Source: Ruminococcus sp.
Lineage (GTDB): Bacteria; Bacillota; Clostridia; Oscillospirales; Ruminococcaceae
Direction: 5' to 3'
Assembly: GCA_031262495.1 (NCBI GenBank)
Contig: JAISHV010000085.1
Location: 1 to 47,141 of the forward strand
DNA: 47,141 bases
Below the pieces are notes generated by a model. The model ran no database searches and was not told the origin of the DNA. It worked only from the letters and a program-made list of their open reading frames with translations. Each line of letters begins with the position of its first letter. Positions within the stretch are counted from its first letter, which is position 1. Below are positions 33,000 to 41,527 of the stretch, piece after piece. Position numbers and translations under genes: made by a program.

Positions 33000-33036
33000 A
33001 ATTTATACAAGGTTTAACTTGCTCTCCCTTCACGCA

Positions 33037-33104
33037 CCGACCGAGTCGGCAGTCATTTCGCGATAAAAATATTTTAAGTGACTTCAAACGCTCGCCGCGT
33101 AAAC
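33037..33104 (-). repeat. two-hairpin ACGCGG element, copy g (diverged)
   Basis: The hairpin CCGACCGAGTCGG, then CATTTCGCGATAAAA and CGCTCGCCGCGTAAA. It lies between nnr and the toxin gene. Confidence 0.65.
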
Positions 33105-33133
33105 AATACAAGTATGTATGTTTTTCTATTCGA

Positions 33134-33481
33134 TCAGTCTCTTAATACACGCTCTGCTTCGGCATCGGGCAGGCGGTTGGCGGCAATATCATAAACCTCA
33201 AAATCTGCTCTTCCCGAGATAACAATTATGTACATTTCCTCGTCTGTCCGATATAGTTTATAGACAGTGCGTTTTCCGATACCTCTGTGTTTAATCTTGC
33301 AGCAACCCGTGAGGTTGTTTCCGTATTTATGACCGAGAGGTTCGCCGAAACCGCCCTCTGTGAATGGGAGGGGGTTTTTGACAACTTCATCAAGTTTTCT
33401 GATTATGCGGATTTTATCAGATTTTGACAATGACTTTTTATCTTCTTCGACTTTAGAATATAAAGTATAATACCATCCCAT
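33134..33481 (-). CDS. RelE/ParE-type toxin, probable
   Basis: Small basic protein of 115 residues. The C-terminal half NLTGCCKIKHRGIGKRTVYKLYR, then MYIIVISGRADFEVYDIAANRL, has the strand order and basic residues of RelE-type mRNA interferases. The ATG at 33481 shares one base with the stop of the upstream partner gene (TGATG), as usual in toxin-antitoxin pairs; a TTG at 33484 is less likely. Toxicity and target are inferred from family and layout. Confidence 0.75.
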   Translation of the reverse strand: MGWYYTLYSKVEEDKKSLSKSDKIRIIRKLDEVVKNPLPFTEGGFGEPLGHKYGNNLTGCCKIKHRGIGKRTVYKLYRTDEEMYIIVISGRADFEVYDIAANRLPDAEAERVLRD

Positions 33482-33891
33482 CAATCATAATCCTCGCAAT
33501 CTTTTAAATCTTCTTCGGTAATATCCCATAATTTCAAAAGTTCCTCTCTTGAAATCGAATCTTTCCGCATTTCATCCCACCCGCCGGCTTCTTCAATGCG
33601 GGCTTCTGTTTCTTTAATCAGGTCATCGTCGCAGATTTCTTCATAAAGACGATTAAACACTCTTTCACTGATTCCGAGTTGTGCGCAAATATCATTTTTA
33701 GGGATTTTTTGAGCAATTAATTCTCTCAAAAGGTTTTTGATTAAATTATCAAAATTCTCTGAAATTTCTTTTTCAAAGTTTTTTACATATATGTTTTGCA
33801 TATTATTGCATATCTTTAAAATCCCGCCTATAAAATCGGGAATTGCACGAATATTCGCATTAGTTGTATTCAAACCTATTTGCTGTGACAT
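33481..33891 (-). CDS. probable antitoxin with helix-turn-helix
   Basis: The 136 residues precede and overlap the RelE-like gene. Residues ~75-100 (IPKNDICAQLGISERVFNRLYEEI) look like a helix-turn-helix. The acidic C terminus (EELLKLWDITEEDLKDCEDYD) would suit toxin neutralisation. The N-terminal ~70 residues are helical and not recognised. At 136 residues it is longer than usual RelB antitoxins. GGGGGAT precedes the ATG. Function is inferred from position. Confidence 0.65.
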   Translation of the reverse strand: MSQQIGLNTTNANIRAIPDFIGGILKICNNMQNIYVKNFEKEISENFDNLIKNLLRELIAQKIPKNDICAQLGISERVFNRLYEEICDDDLIKETEARIEEAGGWDEMRKDSISREELLKLWDITEEDLKDCEDYD

Positions 33892-33980
33892 AAATTAATC
33901 CCCCTTGTATTTTCTATTTCTATTATATCATAATTTTTGATGAATGTAAATGAATTTAGTTATTATTTTTTTGTAATTTC

Positions 33981-34010
33981 AAAAAAAGAGAACAGCATTT
34001 AACTGTTCTC
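33981..34010 (-). terminator. terminator of the chemoreceptor gene
   Basis: On the minus strand GAGAACAG / CTGTTCTC (33988-33995 with 34003-34010) is followed by seven T. Confidence 0.85.
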
Positions 34011-34093
34011 TATTAAATCCACGTACTTCGGGAGAAAAGCACGGGCTGAAAAGATGAAAACTTTTTTCACGGGGAGCCGGAGAGGACATTCAC

Positions 34094-34130
34094 TCTGACT
34101 TCTGACATCTGACTTCTGACCTCTGTTCAC
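34094..34130 (-). repeat. 7-bp repeat array
   Basis: TCTGACTTCTGACATCTGAC units in 7-base steps just downstream of the chemoreceptor stop. Confidence 0.65.
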
Positions 34131-34163
34131 ATTAAGATAAACTTTGTTTATCTTAATGTGAAC
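34125..34163. repeat. 18-bp perfect inverted repeat with TTT spacer over the chemoreceptor stop
   Basis: GTTCACATTAAGATAAAC (34125-34142), TTT, then its exact complement (34146-34163). The right arm encodes the last codons (FTLR, stop) of the chemoreceptor on the minus strand. There is no T-run, so it is not a typical terminator. Confidence 0.85.
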
Positions 34164-36208
34164 TGTGCTACGTGGTCGGCTAAGATTGAGGATTGGGCGT
34201 TGAGTTCTTCTGCTGAGGCGGCACATTCTTCTGCTGTCGCGGAGTTCTTTTGTACTACTTCGGAGACTTGTTCTATCGCTACGTTGATTTGGTTTATGGC
34301 GTAGGATTGTTCTTCGGATGAGCTTGCTATTTCGCCTATGAGGGCAGCAGATTTGTTGATACCGTCTACGATTTCGGAGAGTGAAACAGCGGTTTGTGAC
34401 GCTATATCAGCACCCTGTTCGGACTTGCGCATTGCATTTTCAATAAGCTGTCCTGTCTCTTTTGCCGCCGCCGCGGATTTAGATGCAAGATTGCGGACTT
34501 CATCTGCAACTACTGCAAATCCTTTCCCGGCTTCGCCTGCTCGTGCGGCTTCTACAGCGGCATTGAGAGCTAAAATATTCGTTTGGAATGCAATATCATC
34601 TATTACTTTTATTACTTTTGAAATATCCTGAGATGCCGCATTTATTTCATTAACGGCTGCTGTCATTTCGGACATTTGCTGTGAACCTGTAACCGCTTTA
34701 TCCTTGATTGCGCCGGAGAGTTTTGATGCATCTGTTGCACGAACGGCGTTCAATTGCGTTTTTTCAGCGACATCATGAATGGAAGCGGAGAGTTCCTCAA
34801 CGGTTGCCGCTTGTTCTGTAGAACCTTCTGCTAACGACTGAGAAGCGTCTGAAATCTGTGAAGCTCCGATTGTAACTTGGTCGGAAGCCATATCAATTTC
34901 GCCGAACATCGTGTTTAAGTTGTCAAGCATATTAATGATAGATTTTGAAATAACATCGTCTTCTGACATTTCTTTATGAGTGATATTGAGGTTGCCCGCC
35001 GCGATAGTTGATAAAAGACCTGCTACGCCGTTTAATGCCTCCATCATACGCTCAAGGTTCACGGCACATTCGCCCGCTTCGTCTTTTGACTGTGCGAATT
35101 CGCGGAGTTTTTTGTATTCGGCTTCCGTATATGTGGTTTTCCCGCGGGTACTGAGTTGATTTAGTATATGTGTAACATATGATATTGGGTCGGCGATAGA
35201 GCGTGTAACTTTTCCGGCTACAATTATTGTAATAATGAGTGAAGCTATAACTATCCCCACAACAATGATAAGCGCGAATGTAGCAAGGTTTGATGTTTCC
35301 GCGACAGAACCGTTTACAGTTTCGTTTTGGTCCTGCAAAGTATCAATATAACCCTCCGCTTCGGCAGCGGCAGCACTGAATGCGGCGGCAGAAGCTGTTA
35401 TAACACCCTGAGACTCGATATAGTCATTTAATGATGCGCCGTAATTTGCAAGAGCTTCTTGTACTATTTCGATAGAAGCACGATTCTGGGCATCGTTTAT
35501 TGAAGCATAATAATTGTCTATTGCAGTTTGGGCGGTCGCAACCGCTTCAAGAGCCTGTTCGCCCGCTTCGGTTGTATAACCCGACAACGCGCCGCGTACT
35601 AAAACCCGCGCTTGAGCTATTGCATCATTAACTTCTGTAGCACTGGTTAAATTTGTGATACGGTGAGCAACGTCGGCTGTACCGCCTGACTGAATTACAG
35701 AAAAGTCATTTGATGTAAGTTCAACCGCACGCCCGAGGATTGCGCCGAGGTTGTCGGTAAGTTCCCCGCCTGTGGCTACGGCTTCATCATACGACGTTTG
35801 AGCGTTTAATAATGCATCAACCATAGTTTGAAGTTCTTCAGTATAGGTTTTAATGGACTCTGCCGCACTGTCGGCATCGGTTTTGAACTGCGCAAGCGCG
35901 GGGGTTTCTTCGATGTATTTAATGGTTGCGTTGATAGCTTTTTCGGATTCTTCGAGGGAAGTTACGGTTTTATCGTAAGAATCGTCCGTATAGTTGTAGT
36001 ATACGCCGAGAGCACTCACACGTGCAGAGGCGAAATGAGTTTTAACTGTCTGTGCATAGTTCCATAAATCGGTTTGTTCCCCGACAAGCCCGATATTTTT
36101 TATCGACTGAATATTCGTAAAAAGCACTAGCAGCATAATCACAACGGTTAAGAAAACAGGAACACCAAACCCAACCAACAATTTTCGACTGATTTTTAAA
36201 TTTTTCAT
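34148..36208 (-). CDS. methyl-accepting chemotaxis protein
   Basis: Chemoreceptor that feeds CheA/CheW. The 686 residues have a first membrane helix (~11-30, [19 protein letters not shown]), a ~270-residue extracellular helical sensor, a second membrane helix (~303-325), HAMP-like region, and the cytoplasmic signalling tip [39 protein letters not shown], followed by adaptation helices. The start at 36208 (MKNLKISRK) is chosen over TTG 36214 because AAAGG is well placed. No che gene is in the window. The C terminus overlaps an 18-bp inverted repeat. Confidence 0.93.
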   Translation of the reverse strand: MKNLKISRKLLVGFGVPVFLTVVIMLLVLFTNIQSIKNIGLVGEQTDLWNYAQTVKTHFASARVSALGVYYNYTDDSYDKTVTSLEESEKAINATIKYIEETPALAQFKTDADSAAESIKTYTEELQTMVDALLNAQTSYDEAVATGGELTDNLGAILGRAVELTSNDFSVIQSGGTADVAHRITNLTSATEVNDAIAQARVLVRGALSGYTTEAGEQALEAVATAQTAIDNYYASINDAQNRASIEIVQEALANYGASLNDYIESQGVITASAAAFSAAAAEAEGYIDTLQDQNETVNGSVAETSNLATFALIIVVGIVIASLIITIIVAGKVTRSIADPISYVTHILNQLSTRGKTTYTEAEYKKLREFAQSKDEAGECAVNLERMMEALNGVAGLLSTIAAGNLNITHKEMSEDDVISKSIINMLDNLNTMFGEIDMASDQVTIGASQISDASQSLAEGSTEQAATVEELSASIHDVAEKTQLNAVRATDASKLSGAIKDKAVTGSQQMSEMTAAVNEINAASQDISKVIKVIDDIAFQTNILALNAAVEAARAGEAGKGFAVVADEVRNLASKSAAAAKETGQLIENAMRKSEQGADIASQTAVSLSEIVDGINKSAALIGEIASSSEEQSYAINQINVAIEQVSEVVQKNSATAEECAASAEELNAQSSILADHVAQFTLR

Positions 36209-36230
36209 AAGCAATACCTTTCTTTGAAAA

Positions 36231-36300
36231 GAGCGACTGCGTCGCTGCCGGATCGCGATGGGAGTCTTTCAGCGGCGAAAGATGCTCACCGCGTAGAAGC
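36231..36300 (-). repeat. two-hairpin ACGCGG element, copy e
   Basis: The hairpin AGCGACTGCGTCGCT, GGATCGCGATGGGAGTCTTTC and GATGCTCACCGCGTAGAAGC. It lies 23 bases upstream of the chemoreceptor ATG. Confidence 0.8.
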
Positions 36301-36384
36301 GAATACGTGTTTTTTGTATTCTTGACTTCTGTTATCTGCGCAGCAGTCGCGGAAAATGGTTTAACATTAACTATAATATGTACG

Positions 36385-36500
36385 AATCTGTATTCTGTAT
36401 TTTGACTTCTGACATCTGATTTCTGACATCTGTATTCTGTACTCTGTATTCTGTCTTCTGTCCTCTTCTGTATTCTGTACTCTGTATTCTGTATTCAGGA
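36385..36500 (-). repeat. long 7-bp repeat array
   Basis: The longest array in the window, about 16 units of TCTGTAT/TCTGACT/TCTGACA/TCTGTAC type. The remainder of 36301-36980 is A/T-rich. It holds no gene that I can support, only an inverted repeat ATTTCTA..TAGAAAT (36864-36884) upstream of rubrerythrin. Confidence 0.75.
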
Positions 36501-36863
36501 TCAATAAGTGCGTGCGGGTATGTACTCGATTATGGTTAATCATTTGCTAAAAGCGTGTGCGGATTTGTGCTGAAAAAAAGAGCTAAGTAGTGTGCAGATG
36601 AGTGTTGGAACGGTGTTAGAGTGGTTTTTAGATTTTTCATAGATTACACTTATTCAATCCCTTCATACGCAGAATTCACGTGTTGATAACGTTTTTCGCG
36701 TATTATTCGAGGTACAATTAACTCAAGTGAGTTTTACCTCTGTTTATATGATACTACATTTCAAAGCATAAAAAAACATCTTTTAATTAAACTTTTGAGA
36801 TTTTTTATGATTTATTTTATGAATTTTTAATGAAATCGAGCATTATGGCGTTAAATTTCAAAA

Positions 36864-36884
36864 ATTTCTATGTTTCGTAGAAAT
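36864..36884 (+). promoter_or_regulatory. inverted repeat upstream of rubrerythrin, possible operator
   Basis: ATTTCTA-TGTTTCG-TAGAAAT within an A/T-rich region about 97 bases before the ATG. It does not match a PerR box I can recognise. Confidence 0.3.
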
Positions 36885-36980
36885 ATTAAAAATTTTATAT
36901 TTCATTAAAATTTCAAAAATAACGAATATAAGGCATTTATAAGTACATAATAATCCCAAAAATTATAAAGGAGCAAAGCG

Positions 36981-37589
36981 ATGGATTTCAAAAAGAGTCA
37001 GACAAAGATAAATATAATGAGGGCGTTTGCCGGTGAAAGTCAGGCATGGATGCGGTACACGTTTTCCGCATCGAAAGTTAAGACAGCGGGTTTTTGGTTT
37101 CTGAACAACATTTTCACGATCAGTGCCGCACAGGAAAAAGAGCACGCGGAGATTTTTTATAATCTCTTAAAATCCGAAAGCGGAACGCAGATTGAGATTC
37201 CGGGCGCAAATTATCCTGTAGACAATGTTGACGACCCTATAGGGCTTCTTTTGGCGGCAGTGAAAAATGAGACTGACGAGGCGACAGATGTATACCCGTC
37301 TTTCGCCGAAACGGCAAAAAAAGAGGGCTTTGCGGATATTCAATTCACTTTTGAGAAAATTGCGTTAATTGAGCAGATGCACGCCGATCGTTTCGGGTGT
37401 TTTGCCAAACTCCTTGAAGAATCAAAGCTTTTTGAGGGCGACAAAGACACAGAGTGGATTTGTTTAAACTGCGGACATATTCACAAAGGACCGATTGCCC
37501 CCACGTCATGCCCTGTCTGCAATCACGCACAGGGGTATTTTGTACCGTTTAAGTATTATAAATTTATTGCCGAGAAGTATTCAAAATAA
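36981..37589 (+). CDS. rbr: rubrerythrin
   Basis: Peroxide-reducing diiron protein of anaerobes. The 202 residues have the ferritin-like domain (AFAGESQAWMRYTFSASKVK, AQEKEHAEIFYNLL, EKIALIEQMHADRF) with Glu and His ligands, and a C-terminal rubredoxin-like site (CLNCGHIHKG and CPVCNHAQGYF). It gives electrons via the rubredoxin part to the diiron site to reduce hydrogen peroxide. AAGGAG precedes the ATG by eight bases. It stands alone with a bidirectional terminator. Confidence 0.96.
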   Translation: MDFKKSQTKINIMRAFAGESQAWMRYTFSASKVKTAGFWFLNNIFTISAAQEKEHAEIFYNLLKSESGTQIEIPGANYPVDNVDDPIGLLLAAVKNETDEATDVYPSFAETAKKEGFADIQFTFEKIALIEQMHADRFGCFAKLLEESKLFEGDKDTEWICLNCGHIHKGPIAPTSCPVCNHAQGYFVPFKYYKFIAEKYSK

Positions 37590-37598
37590 AAACAAAAA

Positions 37599-37638
37599 CA
37601 GAGCCTTGTTTTCAACCGAAAACAAGGCTCTGTTTATC
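37599..37638. terminator. bidirectional terminator
   Basis: ACAGAGCCTTGTTTT (37599-37613) pairs with AAAACAAGGCTCTGT (37620-37634), with A-rich left and T-rich right flanks, between converging genes. Confidence 0.85.
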
Positions 37639-37640
37639 TA

Positions 37641-37668
37641 ATTTCTAATCTCTGACTTCTAACCTCTA
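37641..37668 (-). repeat. 7-bp repeat array covering a stop codon
   Basis: TCTAATCTCTGACTTCTAAC units; the final CTA is the complement of the TAG of the next gene. Confidence 0.6.
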
Positions 37669-38340
37669 TGTTGTCCCAAAAACATTAGTCCCATTGCGGG
37701 TATATGTTTGGTTATAGCTTGATGTGGCGTCGTTAATATCCGAGGCAGAGCCTTTTACTTTTGAAGCGAATGAGTCTGTCCCGCTGCCGAAAATGGCTTT
37801 GATTTCTTCAGCCGCTGCGGCTTCAAGTTTCTTTTCGTCTTCAACTTCGAGTTTGTTGTCGCTGTTTACTTTTAAACCTAATTTCTCTAATTGTTCTTCA
37901 TATTGTGAAGTAGTATTAACCATTTGCGAGCCGGATTTGAGGGCTTCTTTGTCGTCGGAATTTTTGAGCGCGTCAATAGTTTCGTTATAGTCTTTCATAA
38001 ACTGTTTGAGCGAATCTTTAAGGGATTTGCCCGTAACACGTTTGTCGTCTGCGTTTCTGATTAAATTCTTTGCAGAATTTTCAAGGTCTGCCGAATCTTT
38101 ATTCACCTGACGATTATCGGTATAACCTGTCTGAAACGGGCTTTGGTATGTGCTGCGGCGGGCTTGTTTAGCCTCCGCTTCGGCTTTTTTTGTCTCTTCT
38201 TGTTTATTGAGACGTTCTGTAATTTCTTTGCCCTTGTCTGATTCTAAAAATTCAGCCGCAAGCTTCTGTGTCTTTGTCTGATAAACAGACGGGTCATTGA
38301 GCATTGCTGTATACGCGCCGATTCCTTGTGTGTTAGCCAT
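37666..38340 (-). CDS. FliD C-terminal-like protein of unknown role
   Basis: The 224 residues are Lys/Glu/Ser/Asn-rich. The middle to C-terminal part, SLKQFMKDYNETIDALKNS, EKLGLKVNSDNKLEVEDEKKLEAAAAEEIKAIFGSGTDSFASKVK, follows the pattern of the FliD (flagellar cap) C terminus: G-I/L-x-DxxxxLxVDExKL then helix and F-GxxGFA. There is no FliD N domain and no flagellar gene in the window. It has no signal peptide. It may be a small secreted or hook-associated-like protein. GAAAGGGG precedes the ATG. Confidence 0.6.
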   Translation of the reverse strand: MANTQGIGAYTAMLNDPSVYQTKTQKLAAEFLESDKGKEITERLNKQEETKKAEAEAKQARRSTYQSPFQTGYTDNRQVNKDSADLENSAKNLIRNADDKRVTGKSLKDSLKQFMKDYNETIDALKNSDDKEALKSGSQMVNTTSQYEEQLEKLGLKVNSDNKLEVEDEKKLEAAAAEEIKAIFGSGTDSFASKVKGSASDINDATSSYNQTYTRNGTNVFGTT

Positions 38341-38420
38341 GATTTTTTCCCCTTTCTTAGTTAGAAAACTCTTGAATCTTCGTGATTTATTTTAATTTTT
38401 TATACTATTTTTCATTTGCC

Positions 38421-38665
38421 GTGAATGTGCGTTTGAGATGTCTCGCAGCGATGCTGCATATGAATGTCAATATGAGATGTCCCGCAGCGTTGCTGCAGTG
38501 AATGTCGCGTTTGAATGTCAGAATGAATGTTATATGAATGTCGTGAATGTCCGTTTGCATGAAATTGTCAGGGGTAAGGGGGTAGGGGGGCGGCTATAGC
38601 GGCGGTAGTGACACGCCGCCCCCCTACCCCCTCACCCCCGACACCCCCCTCCCCCACCCCCCTGT
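38421..38665 (+). repeat. GAATGTC array plus G-rich/C-rich palindrome (copy X3)
   Basis: GAATGTC units interleaved with GCAGCGATGCTGC and GCAGCGTTGCTGC palindromes (38421-38550), then GTTTGCATGA and a 17-bp stem, 38578-38594 (GGGGGTAGGGGGGCGGC) against 38615-38631. C-rich DNA follows. Together with the hairpin at 38757 it accounts for the 495-base gene-free gap 38341-38835. Confidence 0.85.
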
Positions 38666-38756
38666 GGCAGCATGGTGGCGGTCTATCAGCGATTTTGATA
38701 TTTTCGTTTACCCGTTAAGTATCAACAATTTGTAAAGTTTTAGTTGGTACTGGGTA

Positions 38757-38802
38757 GTAGGGGCGGTGCACCTCGTAGCGCGGCTACCCCGCCCGCCTCT
38801 AC
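38757..38802 (+). repeat. GTAGGGGCG element (copy K)
   Basis: GTAGGGGCGGTGCACCTCGT...CCCGCCCGCCTCTAC with an internal GTAGCGCGGCTAC palindrome. Confidence 0.65.
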
Positions 38803-38835
38803 GAACTTTTCCGCGTTTTATCTGAAATCCGGGCG

Positions 38836-40107
38836 TTATTGCTCTAACATCTCACTTCTAACCTCTAACTTCTTCTTTGCGTTAGACAGCATCAGTTTCA
38901 GCCGGTTTTCTTGGTTAACTATTGTTGCGCCGGGGTCGTAGTCTACGGCGACTATGTTTGCTTCGGGGTGGGCATTTCTGATTTTTCTTATCATGCCTTT
39001 GCCGACAATGTGATTCGGGAGACAGCCGAACGGCTGCGCACATACTATATTATTCACGCCGGAGTGAAGCAGTTCAAGCATTTCAGCCGTCAAAAGCCAA
39101 CCCTCGCCCATTTTATTGCCGGGCGAAACATAACCCTTTGAGTTGCTCTTTGTGACTTCAAACCGCCCGGGCGGCGTAAACCGCGATTTTTTAATTACTT
39201 TTATGATTTGGTCCTGAACACCGCGCATAAAGATTTTTATAGCTTCCGATACGAAAAAGCGTTTATATTTCATATGATAAAGCTGTGTATCGACAATATG
39301 ATGGTCTGCCATAAACAGTATCATATCAAGAAGCCCTGTTATAACCACTTCACAGTCTTCACGCCGCAGGAAATCCTCAAGGTTGTTGTTGCCCAAAGGC
39401 GCGAATTTGATGTATACCTCTCCGACTATCCCGACTTTTACTTTCGGCACTATCGTGACGGGAATCTCCTCAAACTCTTTAAGGATTTTCTTGAGATTTT
39501 TGGAATACTCTGCTATTTTAAAGTGAGTATCGCATAGATAAGTTTTCCATTTGTCAATAAGCTTGTCGGTGTCGCCCTTATTATTTTCGTAGGGGCGGAC
39601 TTGATTGCCTATCCATACGAGAAAATCGCCGTAACATATCCCGACTATCATATCCTTAAACATCGGCGCGGTAATTACAAATCCCGGGTTTTTCTCCATA
39701 TTCGAGAAATTAAGTGAAATCACGGGAACATACTCAAGCCCGTTGTTTATAAGAGCCTTGCGCAGTAAATGGATATAATTTGAAGCTCTGCATCCGCCGC
39801 CCGTCTGTGTAATCATCAAAGCGGTTTTGTGCAAGTCGTAATTCCCGGATTTAAGCGCGTCAATCATCTGACCGATAACCAAAAGTGCGGGATAACACGT
39901 ATCATTATGTACATTCCGCAGTCCTTCATCAACGATTCTGCGCCCTGTGGTCTCTAAAAGTTCCGCATGAATACCGTTTCTGTTGAAAATCGACTCCAAC
40001 ATCTTAAAATGAAGCGGCAGCATCATCGGCATGAGTACCGTGTACTCGTGTTTCATCTCTTCCGTAAAAAGCAGTCTTCCCGCGTTGTCATATACAAGTT
40101 CAGCCAT
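38836..40107 (-). CDS. HgdC-partner-like (2-hydroxyacyl-CoA dehydratase/activase C-terminal) iron-sulfur protein
   Basis: The 423 residues from MAELVYDNAG match the C-terminal part of the large CoA-substrate-specific activase proteins of Clostridia, here as a separate gene. Likely cluster ligands are in HNDTCYPALL (Cys71), GGGCRASNYIHLL (Cys106) and CAQPFGCLPNH. YGDFLVWIGNQVRPYE is a family word. The ASKHA ATPase part is absent and no activase gene lies next to it. The start at 40107 has AAGGA upstream; the 63 residues before it lack homology. The tail LEVRSEMLEQ and stop are encoded by a 7-bp repeat array. Substrate is unknown. Confidence 0.8.
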   Translation of the reverse strand: MAELVYDNAGRLLFTEEMKHEYTVLMPMMLPLHFKMLESIFNRNGIHAELLETTGRRIVDEGLRNVHNDTCYPALLVIGQMIDALKSGNYDLHKTALMITQTGGGCRASNYIHLLRKALINNGLEYVPVISLNFSNMEKNPGFVITAPMFKDMIVGICYGDFLVWIGNQVRPYENNKGDTDKLIDKWKTYLCDTHFKIAEYSKNLKKILKEFEEIPVTIVPKVKVGIVGEVYIKFAPLGNNNLEDFLRREDCEVVITGLLDMILFMADHHIVDTQLYHMKYKRFFVSEAIKIFMRGVQDQIIKVIKKSRFTPPGRFEVTKSNSKGYVSPGNKMGEGWLLTAEMLELLHSGVNNIVCAQPFGCLPNHIVGKGMIRKIRNAHPEANIVAVDYDPGATIVNQENRLKLMLSNAKKKLEVRSEMLEQ

Positions 40108-40289
40108 TACATTCCTTATGGGGATTTTTAACATTTGCAGATTCGCTGATACCCCATATACATTATAAAATATTCTTTTTAAAATTGCAAGTGTTTTTAT
40201 TAAATTTAATCGTTTCGTAATATTTTTTAATTTCAATAATATACCGAAAGGGTGTTTTAAAATTTGCAGCATAAAATTTCTAAAATTTC

Positions 40290-40318
40290 TTGACAAACTA
40301 TAGAATATATAGTATAAT
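40290..40318 (+). promoter_or_regulatory. sigma-A type promoter of the NfeD-hemerythrin-flotillin operon
   Basis: TTGACA (40290-40295) and TATAAT (40313-40318) with a 17-base spacer, 58 bases upstream of the first gene. Confidence 0.85.
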
Positions 40319-40375
40319 ATAATCGTAAATTAAATTAACAATTTTATTTACAAAATTTAGTGAGGGAGTGATTTA

Positions 40376-41041
40376 TTGGATATGTTTAATACTTGGTGGG
40401 AGACTTTGCCGCTTTTTATACAGATTATGTATATTATCGCGGTCGGCAGCAGTGTTTTGCTGATTTTACAGCTTGTCTTACTGATTATCGGTATCGGTTC
40501 AGCCGCCGACATTGGGGGCAATGCCTCTGATACAGGCGGCATTGAAGGTGTCGGCGATATTGAAGCTATGGGCGATGCCACGCCTATAGGCGACCTTGAG
40601 AGTGCGGAATTTGACAGCGGAACGCCCGCTCATTCTGAATTGACGGCGGCGCAGATTTTTACGCTTCTGGGGATCTCGGCGTTCTTTGCGGTCTTCTCAT
40701 GGGGCGCAATCCTCATGTATGCCGCGAACTTGCCCACGATTTTATGCCTCGTTTTGGGGATTTTAGCCGGCACGGCGGTGATGTTCGGTATCGCGAAACT
40801 CACTGTAGCAATCTCAAAACTCTCCGAAGACGGCACAGAAGATCTCAATAATGCCGTCGGAAAAACAGCGGAAGTCTATATCCCGATTATTCCCGGGAAA
40901 CAAGGTAAAGTTACTGTCGAGGTTCAGGGGAAATTAACGGAAGCTGATGCCGTTTCGGACGACGATGATATTCTCGGGACAGGAACAGTTGTTATGGTGA
41001 CAGCTTTAGCGGGGGACGGGGTTTTGGTGAAGAGAATATAA
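40376..41041 (+). CDS. NfeD-like membrane protein
   Basis: Companion of flotillin. The 221 residues have an N-terminal membrane helix (~13-37), a Gly/Asp-rich acidic linker, two more helices (~85-130) and a C-terminal OB-fold domain (NAVGKTAEVYIPIIPGKQGKVTVEVQGKLTEADAVSDDD and GTGTVVMVTALAGDGVLVKRI), the layout of YuaF-type short NfeD proteins. TTG at 40376 has GGGAG at correct spacing; ATG two codons later is the alternative. First gene of a three-gene operon. Confidence 0.85.
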   Translation: MDMFNTWWETLPLFIQIMYIIAVGSSVLLILQLVLLIIGIGSAADIGGNASDTGGIEGVGDIEAMGDATPIGDLESAEFDSGTPAHSELTAAQIFTLLGISAFFAVFSWGAILMYAANLPTILCLVLGILAGTAVMFGIAKLTVAISKLSEDGTEDLNNAVGKTAEVYIPIIPGKQGKVTVEVQGKLTEADAVSDDDDILGTGTVVMVTALAGDGVLVKRI

Positions 41042-41055
41042 GGAGACTATATCTT

Positions 41056-41460
41056 ATGTATAATTGGAACGAAAGTTGGGCAACTGGTAACACACTCATA
41101 GATTCAGAGCACAAGGAACTCTTTAAGGCAATTGATGCTATGCTGGAAGCTTGTCAAAGCGGCAAAGGCAAAGATCACCTCAAAAAAACCATGGATTTTT
41201 TGAAATCCTATACGGCAAAACATTTCGCTGATGAAGAGAAACTCCAACAGCAAAGCGGTTATCCCGATTTCCAAAATCACCGCAAAATTCACGAGGGTTT
41301 TAAAAAATACGTCGCTGAAATCTGCGCGCAATTTGAAAAAGAGGGTCCGAGTATTAAACTCGTGGGGCTTGTGAACCTCAATATCGGCGATTGGCTTATA
41401 AAGCATATACAGCGCGAAGATGTTAAAATTGCTTTACATATTAAGTCACAAGGTAAATAA
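41056..41460 (+). CDS. bacteriohemerythrin
   Basis: Diiron oxygen-binding protein of the hemerythrin fold. The 134 residues contain all ligand positions in order: IDSEHKELF (His19), KHFADEEKLQQQSGYPDF (His and Glu), NHRKIHEGF (two His) and WLIKHIQREDVKI (His and Asp). WNESWATGNTLIDSEHKEL is the family opening. It starts 14 bases after the NfeD-like gene behind AAGGAG, in the same operon as flotillin. In anaerobes it usually serves oxygen sensing or scavenging. Confidence 0.94.
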   Translation: MYNWNESWATGNTLIDSEHKELFKAIDAMLEACQSGKGKDHLKKTMDFLKSYTAKHFADEEKLQQQSGYPDFQNHRKIHEGFKKYVAEICAQFEKEGPSIKLVGLVNLNIGDWLIKHIQREDVKIALHIKSQGK

Positions 41461-41527
41461 TAGATTTTTTAATATTTTAGGCTGAAATCTTATTAAATTT
41501 TTTTGAAAATTGAAAGGTAGAATAACT

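Noticed and set aside
36385-36500. Possible CRISPR array
   Set aside because: Units are 7 bases and degenerate, without spacers of constant length, and no cas gene is near.
39588-39602. GTAGGGGCGGAC inside the HgdC-partner-like gene, looking like a repeat fragment
   Set aside because: It encodes QVRPYE, which I recall as a conserved word of this protein family, and no matching stem follows, so it is most likely coincidence.
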